Of a DNA stretch of 64,000 bases, positions 1-13,590 are shown one piece after another. The stretch is from contig PDHQ01000148.1 in NCBI GenBank assembly GCA_003339415.1, positions 21,630 through 85,629 of the forward strand, given 5' to 3'. Position 1 is the stretch's first letter, and every line of letters begins with the position of its first letter. A program made the position numbers and the translations under genes. The DNA comes from Ophiocordyceps camponoti-saundersi (nom. inval.) (taxonomy: Eukaryota > Ascomycota > Sordariomycetes > Hypocreales > Ophiocordycipitaceae). The notes under the pieces were generated by a model. It searched no databases. It had not been told where the DNA came from and saw only the letters and a program-made list of their open reading frames with translations.

Positions 1-901
1 TAAGTTTTAATAAGCTATATATATATTATTATATTAAATACTCTTTTTAGCGTATTAATAATAAGCGGTTACTAATTAAGATACTTATTCCTAATAAGCG
101 TTAATTTTTAGCTTTTATTTACCTATATAGCTAATATAATTTTAATATAAGGGCACCTTTTTAATATCGCTACGCTAAATAGTATTACGCTACGCTTAAG
201 ATAATAGCGTAGGCGGCGGCGGGGACGTAAAAAGATTACGCTTAGCGGGTTATACTTAATAAGGCGTAATAGGTATTACTACGAAAATAAGTAACGGTAT
301 TTATAAGCGCGGGCGAAAGGTAATCGCGGATACCGTAAAAGGAGCTTACGAGGGGCGCGTAAAGGAGATAAGGGTAGGACGCGCGTAATACGCGTTTAAA
401 GTTAAGTTTAGAGTATATTAAAAACTAGGTTAATCTTAACTTATAACTAATATAAATTAAAGCCGGAATTAATATACCTTTACGCTACTAGTAAATTAAA
501 GCCTTAAAAATATTATTATCGTTAATATTATTCTTAGATTTAAAACTTAAAATAATAATCTAATAACTGCGCGGAGCGGTAAGTATATAAGGGGGCGGTT
601 CTAATATATAATAGATCTTAAGTTAAGGTTAGTAAAAGCTTATTACGATATTAACTTAAGATTAACTTAAACTTACCTTCCTATACGTAATAATAATAAC
701 GATAATAATAATAATAATAAAAGTAAAAAAAAGAGAAAAGGAATAAAAAGCTTAAGCGCGGGGTAATTTATAAGTAAAGTGCTAAGTTACTAATTTACCC
801 TATTAGATAAGGTATATACTTACCCCTCTTATAAGTAATATATTAGTATATACTAACTCTTTTTACGAATATAAGAGGTACGTACCTTTTAAGTATAAAT
901 A

Positions 902-939
<38 letters not shown>

Positions 940-962
940 TTTCCCTCTTTCCTCTTTCTCTT

Positions 963-999
<37 letters not shown>

Positions 1000-2459
1000 N
1001 NNNNNNNNAATATATTTATTTACAAACACTTTTTTTCCAAATATAAGGGCCTCGTCCTTTTTAAATAAAAATACCCCCCTCCCCCCCCCCCCCCCCTTTT
1101 AAAATTTTTTTTTTCCCTTCTCTCTTTATAATTACCTTAGTTTTTCTTATCTATTTTTCGCGGATAACCTAGCGAAAGTTTACTAAGTATTACGTTCTTT
1201 ATTTAGTATATTATATTACGTTTATTCTTCGTTTCTCTAATCCTCGGACTAAAAAGAAAATACTACTAAGAGATTACGGTACCCCTAAGGTTAAGAATTA
1301 CGCTACCCCGGGGGTATCGTAATATAAAAACTATAATAACCTAGTAGAATTATAAATATTATAATATAAGAACGCTTAGTATTATAGGAAAAAGATAACC
1401 CTCGCTAGCTATAAGGGTTTACTAATTAATAAGAGAGATTCCCCCTCGCATAGCCGGTATTTATTAGGGGTCTTTAAAATAAGACGCCCTAGTAATATCC
1501 TCGTAGCTAGCTTATATTATATTTAAAGGAGTTATTTATTAGTTTCGGGGTCTAAAAGTAACTAAGCCCTAAGACTAGCTTATAATAGCGGCTAATAATA
1601 TACGGCGTTAAGCCCTATATTAGTAATAATATATAATATTAGGTTTACTACCTAAACCTTATCTATTATTTACGAAGTATAAATAACGGGGAGATACGAT
1701 ATATAGCTTAATATATATTATTTTAGGAAATTATACTAAAACTATTAAGAAATATATTAAATATTAGTATAATATTAACTTAAATTTATTTATAAATTAG
1801 TAAAGTAAGGGTATCTACTAGTCCTAAACTATATAAGTTCTTAAAAGTAAAGAAATAATTCGATTTATAAGAGCTATTAAAGGAACTTAATTATATTTAG
1901 ACTACCTACTTAATAAATATATATTCCTAACTATAAAAAGAAAAACTATTAATATTAGAATATATATATCGCTAGCTACTTAGGAATATAATATATATTA
2001 AATACGCGTAGTACGTATTATAAAGATAACTATCTTTATATAAATAAAGTAAAAAGTTAGGGATACGTATAAAAAGGAGTTAAACTTAAGATAATACTAA
2101 TCTGAGACTAATATAATATTAATATAATATACGAAGTTAATATAGGATAAGGATAGGGAGGTAGTTAGTAAGAGGAGGAACGTATATATAATATACTTAC
2201 TTATTTATACTTTTTAAGAAAGAGATAAGTTATAAGTAAAGTTATTATTTAATCTTTTATAACTTTATTAGCTAGAGTATATTATACGGTAAACGTAATA
2301 TTCTTATATATTATATAATCCGAATAAGTTACCCGAACCTTATTATCTAAGTTAATATAGTATACGTAATCTAGGTTTAATTTATTAGTATCTCTACTAT
2401 AAGAAGTTTATAATACAACTCTAGCTACCTATTCAGCTTAGGAAGGATACCTAACTAAT
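1..2459 (+). repeat. Family C repeat, copy C1 (LTR-like, cut by window start)
   Basis: Position 1 matches 33,397 onward, and the match runs on (with the A3 insertion at 34,180-36,048 skipped) to the sequence ending CTAACTAATA here and at 37,553. By comparison with copy C2 about 107 bp are missing before the window. Copies C1-C4 share ends that read TATTAG...CTAATA, which after RIP is what TG...CA LTR ends would look like. In this copy the repeat continues into different downstream sequence with a readable frame, so a long LTR is a reasonable reading, but no partner LTR is visible. It contains a short TAA/TAATAA microsatellite near 692-722 and the artefactual homopolymer block at 903-1,096. 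Heavily RIP'd, no intact coding capacity. Confidence 0.75.
903..1096. other. 37-nt poly-C, poly-T run, 9-N gap and likely false duplication
   Basis: C runs from 903 to 939, T from 965 to 999, N from 1,000 to 1,008. The bases after the gap (1,009-1,096) are a degraded repeat of those before it (about 840-905): both carry the 'ATATAAG...' stretch, then 'CCTTTT', then 'AAATA' and a C run. Copy C2 has this stretch only once (36,118-36,190), with about 10 C followed directly by TTTTAAA. CA dinucleotides absent elsewhere appear after the gap, as expected of low-quality base calls. Two contig ends that overlap but were not merged would produce exactly this. Confidence 0.75.
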
Positions 2460-3990
2460 AGTTATTTAATAAATTAGCTAATTTAAGTTATCGGAAAGCC
2501 TCTTATAATAGTTCTAAAGCGAGTAATATAAGTTAAAATCGCTAATTAGAATATAATTAAGGTTTAGGGGAAAGTTTTAAAAAATTAAAAGGCTACCGCT
2601 ATAGGGAGTATTAGGGGGAGAGTAAATAAAAATAAACTAAAATCTAAAATAGAAAATAATATTTATTTAATCCTCCCTTATTTTTAAGAACTAAGTAAAT
2701 ATATTATATCTTTTATAAATATAAATTAAAATACGGCCGCTATTATAAATAAAGCGGTAAGGCGAAGTCTTAAGTAGAGGAGGCTTAGCGCTAAAATAGC
2801 TAATAGTTTCCTAGAAAGTAATAATATTATAATCCGATTTACTACTAAGTATTAGCTTAGCTAGCTTAATACGCTTATTTATATTCTAAGAAAAGATTTT
2901 TATAAATATAAGGAAACGGTTATAATAATATTAATTTCTTCGCTATAATTTCTTTACAGCTTAGTTATAGATCTTATCTAAGTCCGGGCTAAGGCTAGGG
3001 TAATTAGTACTTTTACGCTTTTTTAGATAATAAGGTTAAGTTAAATTAAAAATAAAGCTAGTTTATTAATAGTTTATATAAGTAGGACGCTATTTATATT
3101 TTAGGGGAGGGAGGTATTCTAAGCTTATTAGATAAAGCGTCTTATTACTTTAGGGGTATCCTTAATTACCTATATCTTAGTAGTAAGGCGGCCCCTTTTA
3201 AAACTTAAGGGTTATCTATATTTCCTTTTAATAATAAACTAGCCCGGGGATATATTATATATATTAATATCCTTAGCTATTACTAATTTCGTTAATTATA
3301 AGATAAACTATAAGCTAAGCTTAGTAAATTTAACTAATTATCTCTTATAATAAGCTTTTACTTAATTTTAGTACTTAATAATAATAAAGTAAAGCCTAGA
3401 CTATATAAGGTAATCCTCGCTATAAGAGATATAATAAAATAAGTATCCTCCGATTTTAATATAATAGTTATCCTTATTTTTATAATTAGTTACTTTATAT
3501 TTACTAAAAAGCTTAGGGTATTTATATATTTTAGCGATATATTTAAAATAATAATAATTATAATATCGCTAGAGGCGGATTATATTTAAAAATAGCTCCG
3601 TATAAAAAATCTAAGCGTTAATAGCTAGCTTATTATCGTAAAGTTTATTAATATTAACTAGTAATTTAAAGCTAATAATAACTACTATCTTAATAAATCC
3701 GAGCTAAGGCTTAAGCGCTTATAAATAAGCTATAAGTATTTTATTAACTTATACTATCTTATTAAAAAAGTTATTATATTCCCTAGTAATAAGGTTTAGA
3801 GGAAGTCTTTTAATAATAATATTATAAATCTTATTTACGATAGTCGCCTTATTACTAAAAATAAGCGTAACCTAGCTTAGGTTTTAGGTAAAAGTAGCTA
3901 TATCTTTATTAAAAGTAAGTTAAATATCCTTACTATTAAGGTAGCGTATAGCTAAATATAAGTTAAAGTAAATAGTAATATTAATAACTT
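2460..3990 (+). pseudogene. RIP-decayed reading frame downstream of C1, product not recognised
   Basis: From about 3,010 to 3,990 one plus-strand frame can be followed for some 320 codons, interrupted only by TAA/TAG codons that RIP would make from glutamine or tryptophan codons. Around 2,710-2,770 a Cys-rich stretch may once have existed (several TAT codons in TGT-like spacing), but this is a guess. I do not recognise the protein: no reverse transcriptase, integrase or protease motif is visible. It may be internal sequence of the element whose LTR would be C1. It does not recur elsewhere in the window. Confidence 0.4.
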
Positions 3991-4639
3991 ATATAGTATT
4001 ATATATTATTTTATTTATAATATTATTTATTATATTTATTAAGTAAATAATAATTTTTTTTTTATAATATAAGGGAAGTTTCTTTTTTAAGTTATATAGT
4101 AAAGTTAAAGCTAATATAACCTATACTTATATTTAATATCCCCCCTATTTCGTTATCTTTAAATATAATAATTTATAAAAGGTAATAATAATAATATTTT
4201 TAATTTCCTTATATATAATATAATTAATTTAAGTTTAAATTTAATTTAATTTAAGTTCCTTATAAGCTATTATTATAGCCTAAGCTACGCGGAATATATT
4301 AGCTAATATAATATCTAATAGTTAATAATATAGTTTTTTCTTATTTTTATTAACTAAAACTTATAATAATCCTTAGTTATATTTAATATATTTTCTATTA
4401 AAGTTAGTATTTTTAGACTAATATATAGATAAATCTAACTTATATTCGGAGCGCGTTATAATTTTAGTTTTTTTACGAAAATTTCTTCCTCCTCCGCCGC
4501 GGTTATAACTACCCCCAGCTAGAACTTAGCTAAGTATAGCCCTACTCCGAATTAAACGGCGAATCTAACGCCGCTAATATCTTACCTTTTTCTTTTAGAT
4601 CGCGCCTTATACTAGGCGCGTATTAAGTAAAGCGCGGGT
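3991..4639. other. AT-rich spacer without recognisable content
   Basis: RIP'd sequence between the C1-associated frame and the first family A fragment. A slightly GC-richer patch lies at 4,480-4,640, with an inverted GCGCC...GGCGCG motif near 4,600-4,620. No gene, repeat match or RNA could be supported. Confidence 0.5.
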
Positions 4640-5028
4640 ATTATAAAGTTTATATAGCTTACTTATCTTTTTAGCTATTATTATTATTATAAATTAAATC
4701 TTTATAATTAATTAAAATAGCTTTAATAATTTAGTTAATTAAAGCTTTATTAATATAGCTAAAAATATATAAAAGTTTTATTATCTTATAATAAACTTTA
4801 TAATAGCTAATTTTAAAAAATAGCTAAATTATTATAATAAAGCTATAAATAAGTTTAAAAAGGGGGTTAGGGGGGGGTATTATTATATTCGCTTTTTAGC
4901 GTTTCCGCTCCTATTATTATAAAACTCTAATTAATATTAAAAGGGGAGGAGGGGCGATATATATAAAGTTTTAATTTATAAACTTTTAAAGTTAGGAAAT
5001 ATATATATATCCTTCGCCTAATCTTATA
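4640..5028 (-). mobile_element. Family A fragment A0, first part
   Basis: Matches the interior of the full-length A copies (for example 34,440-34,820 and 16,140-16,460 inverted). It stops at 5,028, where A1 is inserted, and resumes at 13,591. The 11-bp target duplication is 5,018-5,028 and 13,591-13,601, differing only by two C-to-T changes. The strand follows the presumed sense of family A. Confidence 0.7.
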
Positions 5029-5570
5029 TTAATAATAATAATAATAATTTATAAATTAATATACCTTATATAGCTTAGAATTATCTTATATATATTCTAA
5101 GAGGGGGAAAAACTAAAAAACTTAAAGTAAAACCCTCCCCTTAAGCGTTACCTTAGCTTTAAGTTAGACCCTATTTATACCTAGTACTTTATATATTTAA
5201 TAAGTTAGGTATTAACTAGTAATTTAAAAGCTAATATTTCCTTTAAAGCGGACTCCGTAATAGTAAGAGTATATATAAACTAAGTTTAATATAGAGTTTA
5301 TATAACTTACTTATCTTTCTAGCTATTATTATTATTATAAACTAAATCCTTATATTTAATTAAAGTAGCCTTAATAATTTAATTTATTAAAGCCTTATTA
5401 GCGTAGCTTAAGTATATATAAAAGTTTTATTATTTTATAATAAATTTTATAATAGCTAATTTTAAAAAATAGCTAAATTATCGCAGCGAAGTTATAAATA
5501 AGTATAAAGTTAAAGTTAAAAGAGGGGGTATTATTATATTCCCTTTTTAGCGTTTCCGCCCTAGCTACTA

Positions 5571-8500
5571 TTATTATTATTATTATTTATATACTAAGGG
5601 CCTTTATAATATCTAAAGCTTCTATAATATATTAAGTAAGAAAAATCCCCTAAAATAAGGTAAAACCCCCTAACTATAAGAAAAAAGCTTACTATACGCT
5701 TATATAAAAGTATAGCGGTAGCTAGTAGTAATATAGTATAATAAGCTTACTACCTAGGGGTAATCTCGGATAATATAAGAAAGTAGGGTAAGGAGGGGAG
5801 GGCGGAGAAAGGAAAGTCCGCAGGGTATAGGGCGGAAGGAGCGGGGCGGTATAGCGTAGCGGCGTAGCGCGGGGCGGTGCGGGGCGGTGCGGGGTAATAC
5901 GAGGCGAGGCGGTGCGGGGTAGGGCGGAGGAAAGAAAATCCGAGGGGGGGTAAGGTAAAATAGTAAAGTAGCCGCTTTATTATATATTAATAATTAGAGG
6001 GGGGGGGGCTATATCTCTTCCTTTTCTACCTCCTTTTTCTTTTCCTTTTTTTCTTTTTTTTATTATTTTTAGAAAAAGGTGCGTTTTTAACCCCTCTCTT
6101 AACCTTTCCTTTTAACCTTTATAATAAAAGAAAGGTAAAAAAGTTATATAGCTATATTAATAAAATAATAGCGATAAATATACTTAAGATTATCTATAGC
6201 GAGCTTTATAACCTCCTTTATATTATATATATAGCCTAATTAGCTAACTATAAAGTTTTATATTAAAAATAATAAGGTAAATAATATTATATAGCGTTAG
6301 CTATATATAAAGCTAATAAAATATATAAGCTTATAATTAGCTAATTATTATAATTATACTAAAGCTTAGTATAAATATCGGAAAGTAAGTAATATTAAAA
6401 GTTAAGCTAAAATTAGAGTTTAGAGTGCTAACTAAGTTATAAATATATTCGGAGAAGTTACGTATTACTATAATAAAAGCGGCGCGGTATATTAGCAAAG
6501 GAGGATAGCTAAATAACTTATTAGTAAATATAGAGCAAGGCGGAGTAAAGTAAAGCGGAGTTTCGGATATAGCTAATAGTAAATAATAAGAGAGAATTTA
6601 AATTAACTTACGCGATATATAAAAGCGGAATAAAATATTAAAGCTTTAACTTAATATAATAATAATAACGCTATAGGTAAGCGCTTTAGTAAAATTAGCC
6701 GCTTTAGTAGCTACTTTTAATATTACTCCCGCTATAATAATTATTAATACTCCTCCCTAAGAGTTTTATATATTAATATTAGCTTACCTTAGAATACTAA
6801 GCAGATAGATAACTATCGGTATAAGCGGAGTAGGAGGTAGAAAAGGGGGTAGAGTAATAATAATAATAGCAGCGGTAATAAATATAGTAATTAGATTATA
6901 AGTAAAATAAGCGGTAATAGTAAACGCGGAGGAGGAAGCGGAGGCGGTAGCGGAGGGCGCGGTAATAAAAACGCTAGCTTAGTTAATAATAATTATAAAA
7001 ATAATAATAAAGTTTATAATAAAGGTAGAAAAGGTAATGCTTATAATAATAATAATTATTATTATTACTATTATTATTACTTAAGAGGATTATATTATAA
7101 GGTTCTTATAAAAGTTTTAGTTAGAAATATAAGCGAAGGTGCGGAATTTTTAACTTTTTATATATAATATAGCGTATAATATTAATTAAGTTTAAAATAA
7201 CCTTAATTAGGCGGTAGCGGATTATATTAAAGTTAACCGGTTTAGATATATTTTAAAAAATATTTTTAAGCTTTAGCGTATTTTTAACTTAAATCGCCTA
7301 AAAGCGGAGCGGGAGCCGGTATTAAAGGAGGAGTTAGAGGCGGAGGAGAATAGGGCGGTAGCCTAAACGCTAATTATTATTATATTAACGTCGGGGAGCG
7401 GGTCGGATTAAGTAATAGTTAGAAATAATAAGGAGGGGGCGGACGGAGTTAAGGGGGCGGGCGGAGCGGAGGTAGTAAGAGGTGCGGAGGAGGAGAGTAA
7501 GGGAGTAACGAAGCTAAAGCCTAAGCTAAACCTTATTTAAGTATTAAAGCCTTTTTTTATAGAGTCCGCGTTAGCGGCGTTAAAGCGCGTAGCGAAAAGT
7601 AATAATAATAGCTTAGAGGATAAGCTTATAAGTATCGGAGGCACTATCGGGCGTAAAAGATAAGGCGGAGGGTAAGGTAGGAAAAGGGGTAAGAGGGCTA
7701 AGCGGGCTAAGTAGGGCTAAGCGGAGTAGGGAGCGGAGGTAAAAGTAAGGTATAAGGTAAATAAATAATAGTAATTATACGGTAAAAATATTAAAAATTA
7801 TCCCCCGCGCTTAAACTTTATATTTAAATATCTTAATATACTTAAATATTATAAAATAATAAAAAGAGGTTAAATTAGCAGAGGCGTTATAAGTAAATAA
7901 ATTATAAGGCGAGAGGGCTTATAATAGCCTTATAACTAAAAGCCTTATTAAAGTTCTTATAATCTTAGATTAAACTTATAAGAAGTATAAGTAAAAGCGT
8001 TTTTTTATAAGCGGTAAGCTTATATTATAAGGTAAGGTAAGCTACTATCTTATCTTCTCCGCTATTATAAGGGTAGTAAGGGGTTAAAATTATAAAAATA
8101 TTATAAATATAAAGAAACTTATTAAAGCTAATTTTACTATTATAAAGCTAAGTTAAGGCGCTATTAAGGAATTTTAGAAAACCTTAATAAATCTATAAGG
8201 CGTTACTAAGTTTTAATTAAGGTAGTTTATTAGTAAGGTATCTAAAAAACTAGCTATATTTTCGAAGCCTTCCCTTCTTAGAGTTTTAGCGGAGCTGCTA
8301 CTTTTCGTAAAAGCGGGCTTTTAGAGTTTTAGGGGACTAAGAGGAGATATTTAAAGTCTATACTTAAGTAGTAAAGGAGAATCGGAGGGATTTAAGGGGA
8401 ATATAAGTAAGGCGAGGCTAACCTCTATATTATTAGCGGAAATATACGGAGATTTTTTTTAAAATAGAGCGGATATAAGCTATAAGTTTTTTAATATAAA

Positions 8501-11500
8501 GGAGTTAGTAGCTATAAGCGGCGCGGTAAGATAGGTAAATATTAATAAAGGGGATAAAGAACTTAAACTTAATATAATAAGAAAAAGTAGCTTAGTACGC
8601 TTTAGAGATAATATAAAGGTATTTAAATTAGGTTATAGCTAGCTATTAGAGGATAAGGCTTTTAAGTTTACCGCTTAATAAGGTTAGAGCGGAGTAAATT
8701 ATAATATTAAAAGTAATAATAGACTTAATAACCTTAATATAAACTTCCTTTACTTAGAGGAGTAAGAAGCTTTAAGTAAATAATATAAATTTAATTAAAG
8801 CTAGCTATTAGTAATTAAGCTTCTTTATAAGATAATAAAGGTAAAGTTTTTACTAAAGCTTATAATAAATTTAAACCCTAAGTATATATACCTTTTATAT
8901 AAGTTAAATAGTAATCTTATTAAGGATTAATAAAGTTATATTAGCGGAGCGGGCTTTCGTAAAGTAAAGGAGCTTACTTTTAAGTAGCTAGAAAGTTATT
9001 TTATACTCCGCTACCTAGTTTTAGTAAATACCCTAAGCTTATTTAAGCTAGTAGCGGACTTAAGCGGAGGTACGCCTAATATTAAGAATATTAGTATTAT
9101 CTATAAATCTAATAGTAAGTATACTAGTTACTTATTTTAAGCGTTTATAAAAAGATAAGATATATAAGATAAATAATATTAGAGAGAGCGGGGAGCTTTA
9201 AGGAACTCTAATAAAGATAAGGAAAAGGTTTAATAATTTATTATTAACTTTTAAGCGGGAGGTGCGGTTAAAAAGGTAAAAGTAAAAAAAGGCTATAATC
9301 TATTTAAAGAAGCTAAAGGAGTTAAGGATTTCTATTAGCTTAAAATATAAAATATAGTTAAAAGCGCTTATTATATTTAATATTAGGAAGGAAGTAAAGC
9401 TTCGGAGGCTTTAAGCAGTGCGGACGGACTTTATTAGAAAAAGTAAAGCGCTATTAGTAAACTAGTTAAGATAGTTACCTATCTAACTTTATAATAAAAC
9501 TCTTATAAACTCCACTATATAAGATATTTTCTTCGTAATTATAATCTTAAAAATCTTACTTATAGTATTAAGGAGGGAGATAAGATAGTAGCTACTTAAA
9601 GTCCGATAAACCTCTAAGCTTTTACCCGCTTTTCGGAGAACCGTAATATTAAAAGTCCGATATTAAGTAAAGAAATATTTATAAGTAATATATTCTTAAA
9701 AAAGCTTTATTAAAACTATTATAAGAGGTTAATTATAACTTTTTAGGAAGCTAATAGGGATATTATTAAGCTTAGCGGATTTCTATAATATAATATTAAA
9801 AAAGGCAGAGCGGACCTTATTTTTAGTAACTTAAAAGGGAATATTTATTAGGGGGAAAAAGTTAAAAATAAGGAGGTGCGGGGTATTTTTTAAAAGATAG
9901 GGAAAGAACTTATAAGCTAGGAGCTCTAACTTTTCGGAGAAAGATAATTAAAAGGCAGAGTTTATATTCTATTAAAAAGAAGGAGTATATATAAGCTTTA
10001 GAGGAGCTTAGCTACGAAATCTTACTTACTAAGCTATAAACTATATAATATTAAAGTTACTACTTATAAAGGCGAGAAATTATCTCTAATTATCCCTCTT
10101 CGCTTTCCTAATAAATAATTTTTATTATATTATAATATTTTAATATGCTTACTAGCGATCGGAGTTTAGCTACGCTTACTAATACTACTTAGTACGCTTT
10201 ATATTTAAGATTATAAAAATAACTTTTAAAATCTATTACGAGTATAAGTAAAAACCGTATTATTAAGGTAATTTTAAAACTATTAAGCTAGCTATAATAT
10301 TTAATTACTTATATAGCTATATTACTAATTTCTTAATATTTATTATAAACTCCGCTTAAATAGCGAAAAGTAAAAGTTAGTTTTTTATTTTTACTTATAA
10401 GATATTAAAATTAAAATATTTTTAGCGTAATATTAGCGCGGAGTTTAGGGGGGGAGAGGTTATAAAAAATATAAATTAGGGGATATAGTTAAAGCTAAGA
10501 AAATTAAAATCTAAGCTAAAATATATAAGGAAATAATTAGGTATATTTTAAATTAAGTTAATAATATTAGTCTTTTACTTATATACCTCCTAAGTAATCT
10601 TATAAGAAAGGGTAAGAAATTTAAGGCGGAGTTAATAGAAAGCGGAGAGAAACTTTACGAAATAAGGGGAGGTGCGATTATAAAAGTCCTAAGAGGGATA
10701 ATAAGCGTTAAAGTCGCCGAGGATAATTAGCAGAGCGGAGGCGGAGGCGGAGTATAAGGAGGGAGGAGGGGGTAATAAGCGTAGAAGAGGTCTAGTATAT
10801 ATTCTAAGTAGCGGGGAGTAAATAATAAGTACTTAGGGTTTATTATAAAAAGATACTTTAATAAGGTTAGGCCTTATAATAAGGTTTTAGTTATAAATTT
10901 TATATTATTTATATATATAAAAGAGAGCTTTACTTTTATTTTAAATAAGGCGGTAAAGAGTAAGTTTTAAAAGTAAAAAGTAGTTATATATATTAAGCTA
11001 GAATTCTTATATAGCGATAATATTATAACTTTCCTTACTAAATAAAGCGAGCTAAATAAGGCGGTTAATTTTTTATATATTTTATAATAAAGTTATAATC
11101 CTTATAAGGACTAAGTATTAGGGATAATTATCTATAATTACTTCGATAGCGTAAGGTTTATAAATATAAACTTTACTTAGGATTATTATAAAGCTAATTA
11201 TAAATTACGGAGTCCGTTACGCGGCTTACGGCTACTATAAGTATTACTAAGCTAGAAGCTTTTTAGGGAGACTTAAGTAAGTAGTATACTACGAGAGGAG
11301 CGCTAAGGCGTATTTTTAAAAAATCTATAATATACTTACTTTTTTAGAGAGATAGTAATAAAGCTTTTACTATCTTTATAAAGTTACCGTAAGGTAAGGG
11401 CTAGAGGTTAAGCGGACTATAATAATTAGAAAAAGTAAGGTTTATTAGGGAAGCTAAACTTAGCGCGGCTTTATTATTTCCGGGACTTTAAGTAGTCTTT

Positions 11501-12796
11501 TAACTATATAGAGTATATACCCTTATATAAAATATAATAGCGGGGTCTCTCTCCCTTTTATATAGGGTAATTCTCTTCTCTACTATTATATAAGGTAGCC
11601 GCGTAGTATTTATATTAAGAGGGCTCCTAATAATATTTAATAATATATCCGAATTAAAAATACTTATAGTATTATTTAAAGCGTATAGAGTCTTTATAAA
11701 ATTTATAATAAATTATCTTTATATTTATAATTATTCTATTTAAGTAAAGCTTATTTATATCTTCTACGCTACCTAAGCTTATAATAAGATAAGTTTATAA
11801 GGTATCTCCGCTAATAATATATTAAAGTTAAAGTACCTTCGCCTAGACTACGTTAACCTTATTTACCTTCTTAATAATATTAAGTAGCGTATTATAGTTA
11901 CGGTTAGCTATTAAGGTCCGAATACCTTTAGCGATAATAATATAAGTCTAGCGTATACGCTTAGCTTTTACTCCGAAAGCCTAAGCTACTTACTTATTTT
12001 TTAAAATAAGGTCCTTATACTCTAAGTTAAATATAATTATAAGGTCTCCGCTAAGAAATTAGCGTATAGCTATTATTATAAAGTAGCTTATAGCTTTATT
12101 AACTTTCCGGATAACTTTTTAGGGAGTAAGCGCTAGAACTCCCTTAACTACCGGGATATCCTTTACCGATATAAGTACCTCCCTTTTTATTTTCGCCGGA
12201 ACTAAGCGTATAAGGGGCGCTATAAGGGGGGCGGAGTTTAGGGCGGAGCTTATAACTACGCTAGCTTAGGTTAGAACTCCGAGGGCGGAGTCTAACCCCT
12301 TACCTATTACCTTATAAAAAGTAGCTTTAACTAATTTCTAAATAGCGTAGGAGATAATAATAAGTAAGCTAGATAAGTTCTTAGAAGCTTATTAGCGTTA
12401 TTAAAGCTTAGTAAACGCTATATTAAGGATATCTTATATAAGGCGAAAATTTTACGCGAAGATTACCTTAGTAAGTTTTTCGTACGCGGATTTTAGGATA
12501 AAATCTATTAGAGTCCGAAAAATATCGATAAATAAGTTATCGAAGTTAGTAGCTATATTATATTAACCTTCGCCTATACGCGGATATTATTAGGATTAGT
12601 TAAGCCTCTAAGTTCCGCTATTAAGTATTATTAGTATTAGCGGCGGACTAGGAGGCGGGCCGCCCCGCGACCCCGCGTTTAGGGCTATTCCCTTAGCAGA
12701 GTTAGACTCTAAGAGGTAGAAAGCACTAAATTCTCGTAATATTACGGCGTTAAGAATAAACGGGGACCCCGATCGTTTAAAGTCGTAAAAAAGTTA
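5571..12796. mobile_element. Element B, 7.2-kb unclassified transposon
   Basis: Inserted in A1 with a 12-bp target duplication (5,559-5,570 and 12,797-12,808, one C/T difference). The left end carries an ATT repeat and a G-rich tandem region. A second, shortened copy lies inverted at 22,659-24,587. Coding strand is uncertain. A plus frame around 8,890-9,160 has few interruptions, and Gly/Asn-rich coding-like DNA occurs near 6,840-7,080. However, the minus strand is also fairly open there, and the truncation pattern of the second copy would fit a 3' end at the left, i.e. minus sense. No reverse transcriptase (FADD/YADD-like) or transposase motif was found. TSD length suggests a LINE-like element; class not established. 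Confidence 0.65.
5820..5945. repeat. G-rich tandem repeat near the left end of element B
   Basis: Imperfect tandem units of the type GCGGGGCGGT, about 10 bp long. The inverted counterpart in the second B copy is a run of TACCGCC-type units at 24,236-24,330, so the array belongs to the element. In a RIP'd background it stands out as CpG-rich; it lacks CpA targets and so escapes mutation. Confidence 0.7.
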
Positions 12797-13590
12797 CCCT
12801 AGCTATTATTAGTTTTTAGTTAACGCTAAAAGGGGAGAAGGGGCGGTATATATAAAGCTTTAGTTTATAAACTTTTAAGGTTAAGTAATATATATATCCT
12901 TCGCCTAATCTTATACTACTCTTATCTTAAAATAAAGTTAACTTTATTAAAAGTAAAACCTTTAATAAAAAAAATAATATAGTTTTTTTTTATAAATTAT
13001 AAAATAAGCGGATTTTCTTTTTATATATAAAATAGTAAAATATTTATTATATTATAGCTTTATTATATAATATTTAATAATATATTTAAATTAATAATAT
13101 TTAAAATATTATAAAAGTTAAACTTTTAATATATATAATTTAGCGTTAAAAATCTTCGCTTATATTATTATATTTTTATTATAAATTTAGTTTATATTTA
13201 TTATATTATTAATAATAATTATTAAAAAACTTTACTAAGTTTTAAAATAATATCTTTTTATATATAATTATATTATTAAAACCTTATTTAATAACTTAAT
13301 CTTTTTTTAAAAAGTTTCCTTATTACTTTATTATAAAGCTTACGCTAGCACCCTTTTTATAATAAGAGTATAACCTCCGCTAGTTAAGTATACCTTTTCT
13401 TTAAAAGTAGTATAAAGCTACCCTAAATTAGACTGGAGCTTATAAATAGTATTTTAGAATATTATTATAATATTACCGCTAGGTAGTTTCCTTATTATAA
13501 GGGCTTAGCCCTGCTTACGGAGTCCGTAGTTAATATTTATTATAGTTACCTTAAGGCCTTAAACTTAAAGCGGAGTAGCTATAAAATCGC

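Larger units (their letters stand above)
5029..13590 (-). mobile_element. Family A copy A1, truncated, split by element B
   Basis: Starts with a TAATAA repeat and the conserved A end at 5,029, is cut at 5,570 by element B, resumes at 12,797 and ends at 13,590, so about 1.3 kb of A remains. It lacks the far end of A (present at 13,602-14,820 in A0). It keeps the TAA-rich end and loses the other. That is the 5'-truncation pattern of target-primed retrotransposition if the TAA end is the 3' end, i.e. if the sense strand is minus. Flanked by an 11-bp TSD. Confidence 0.7.
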
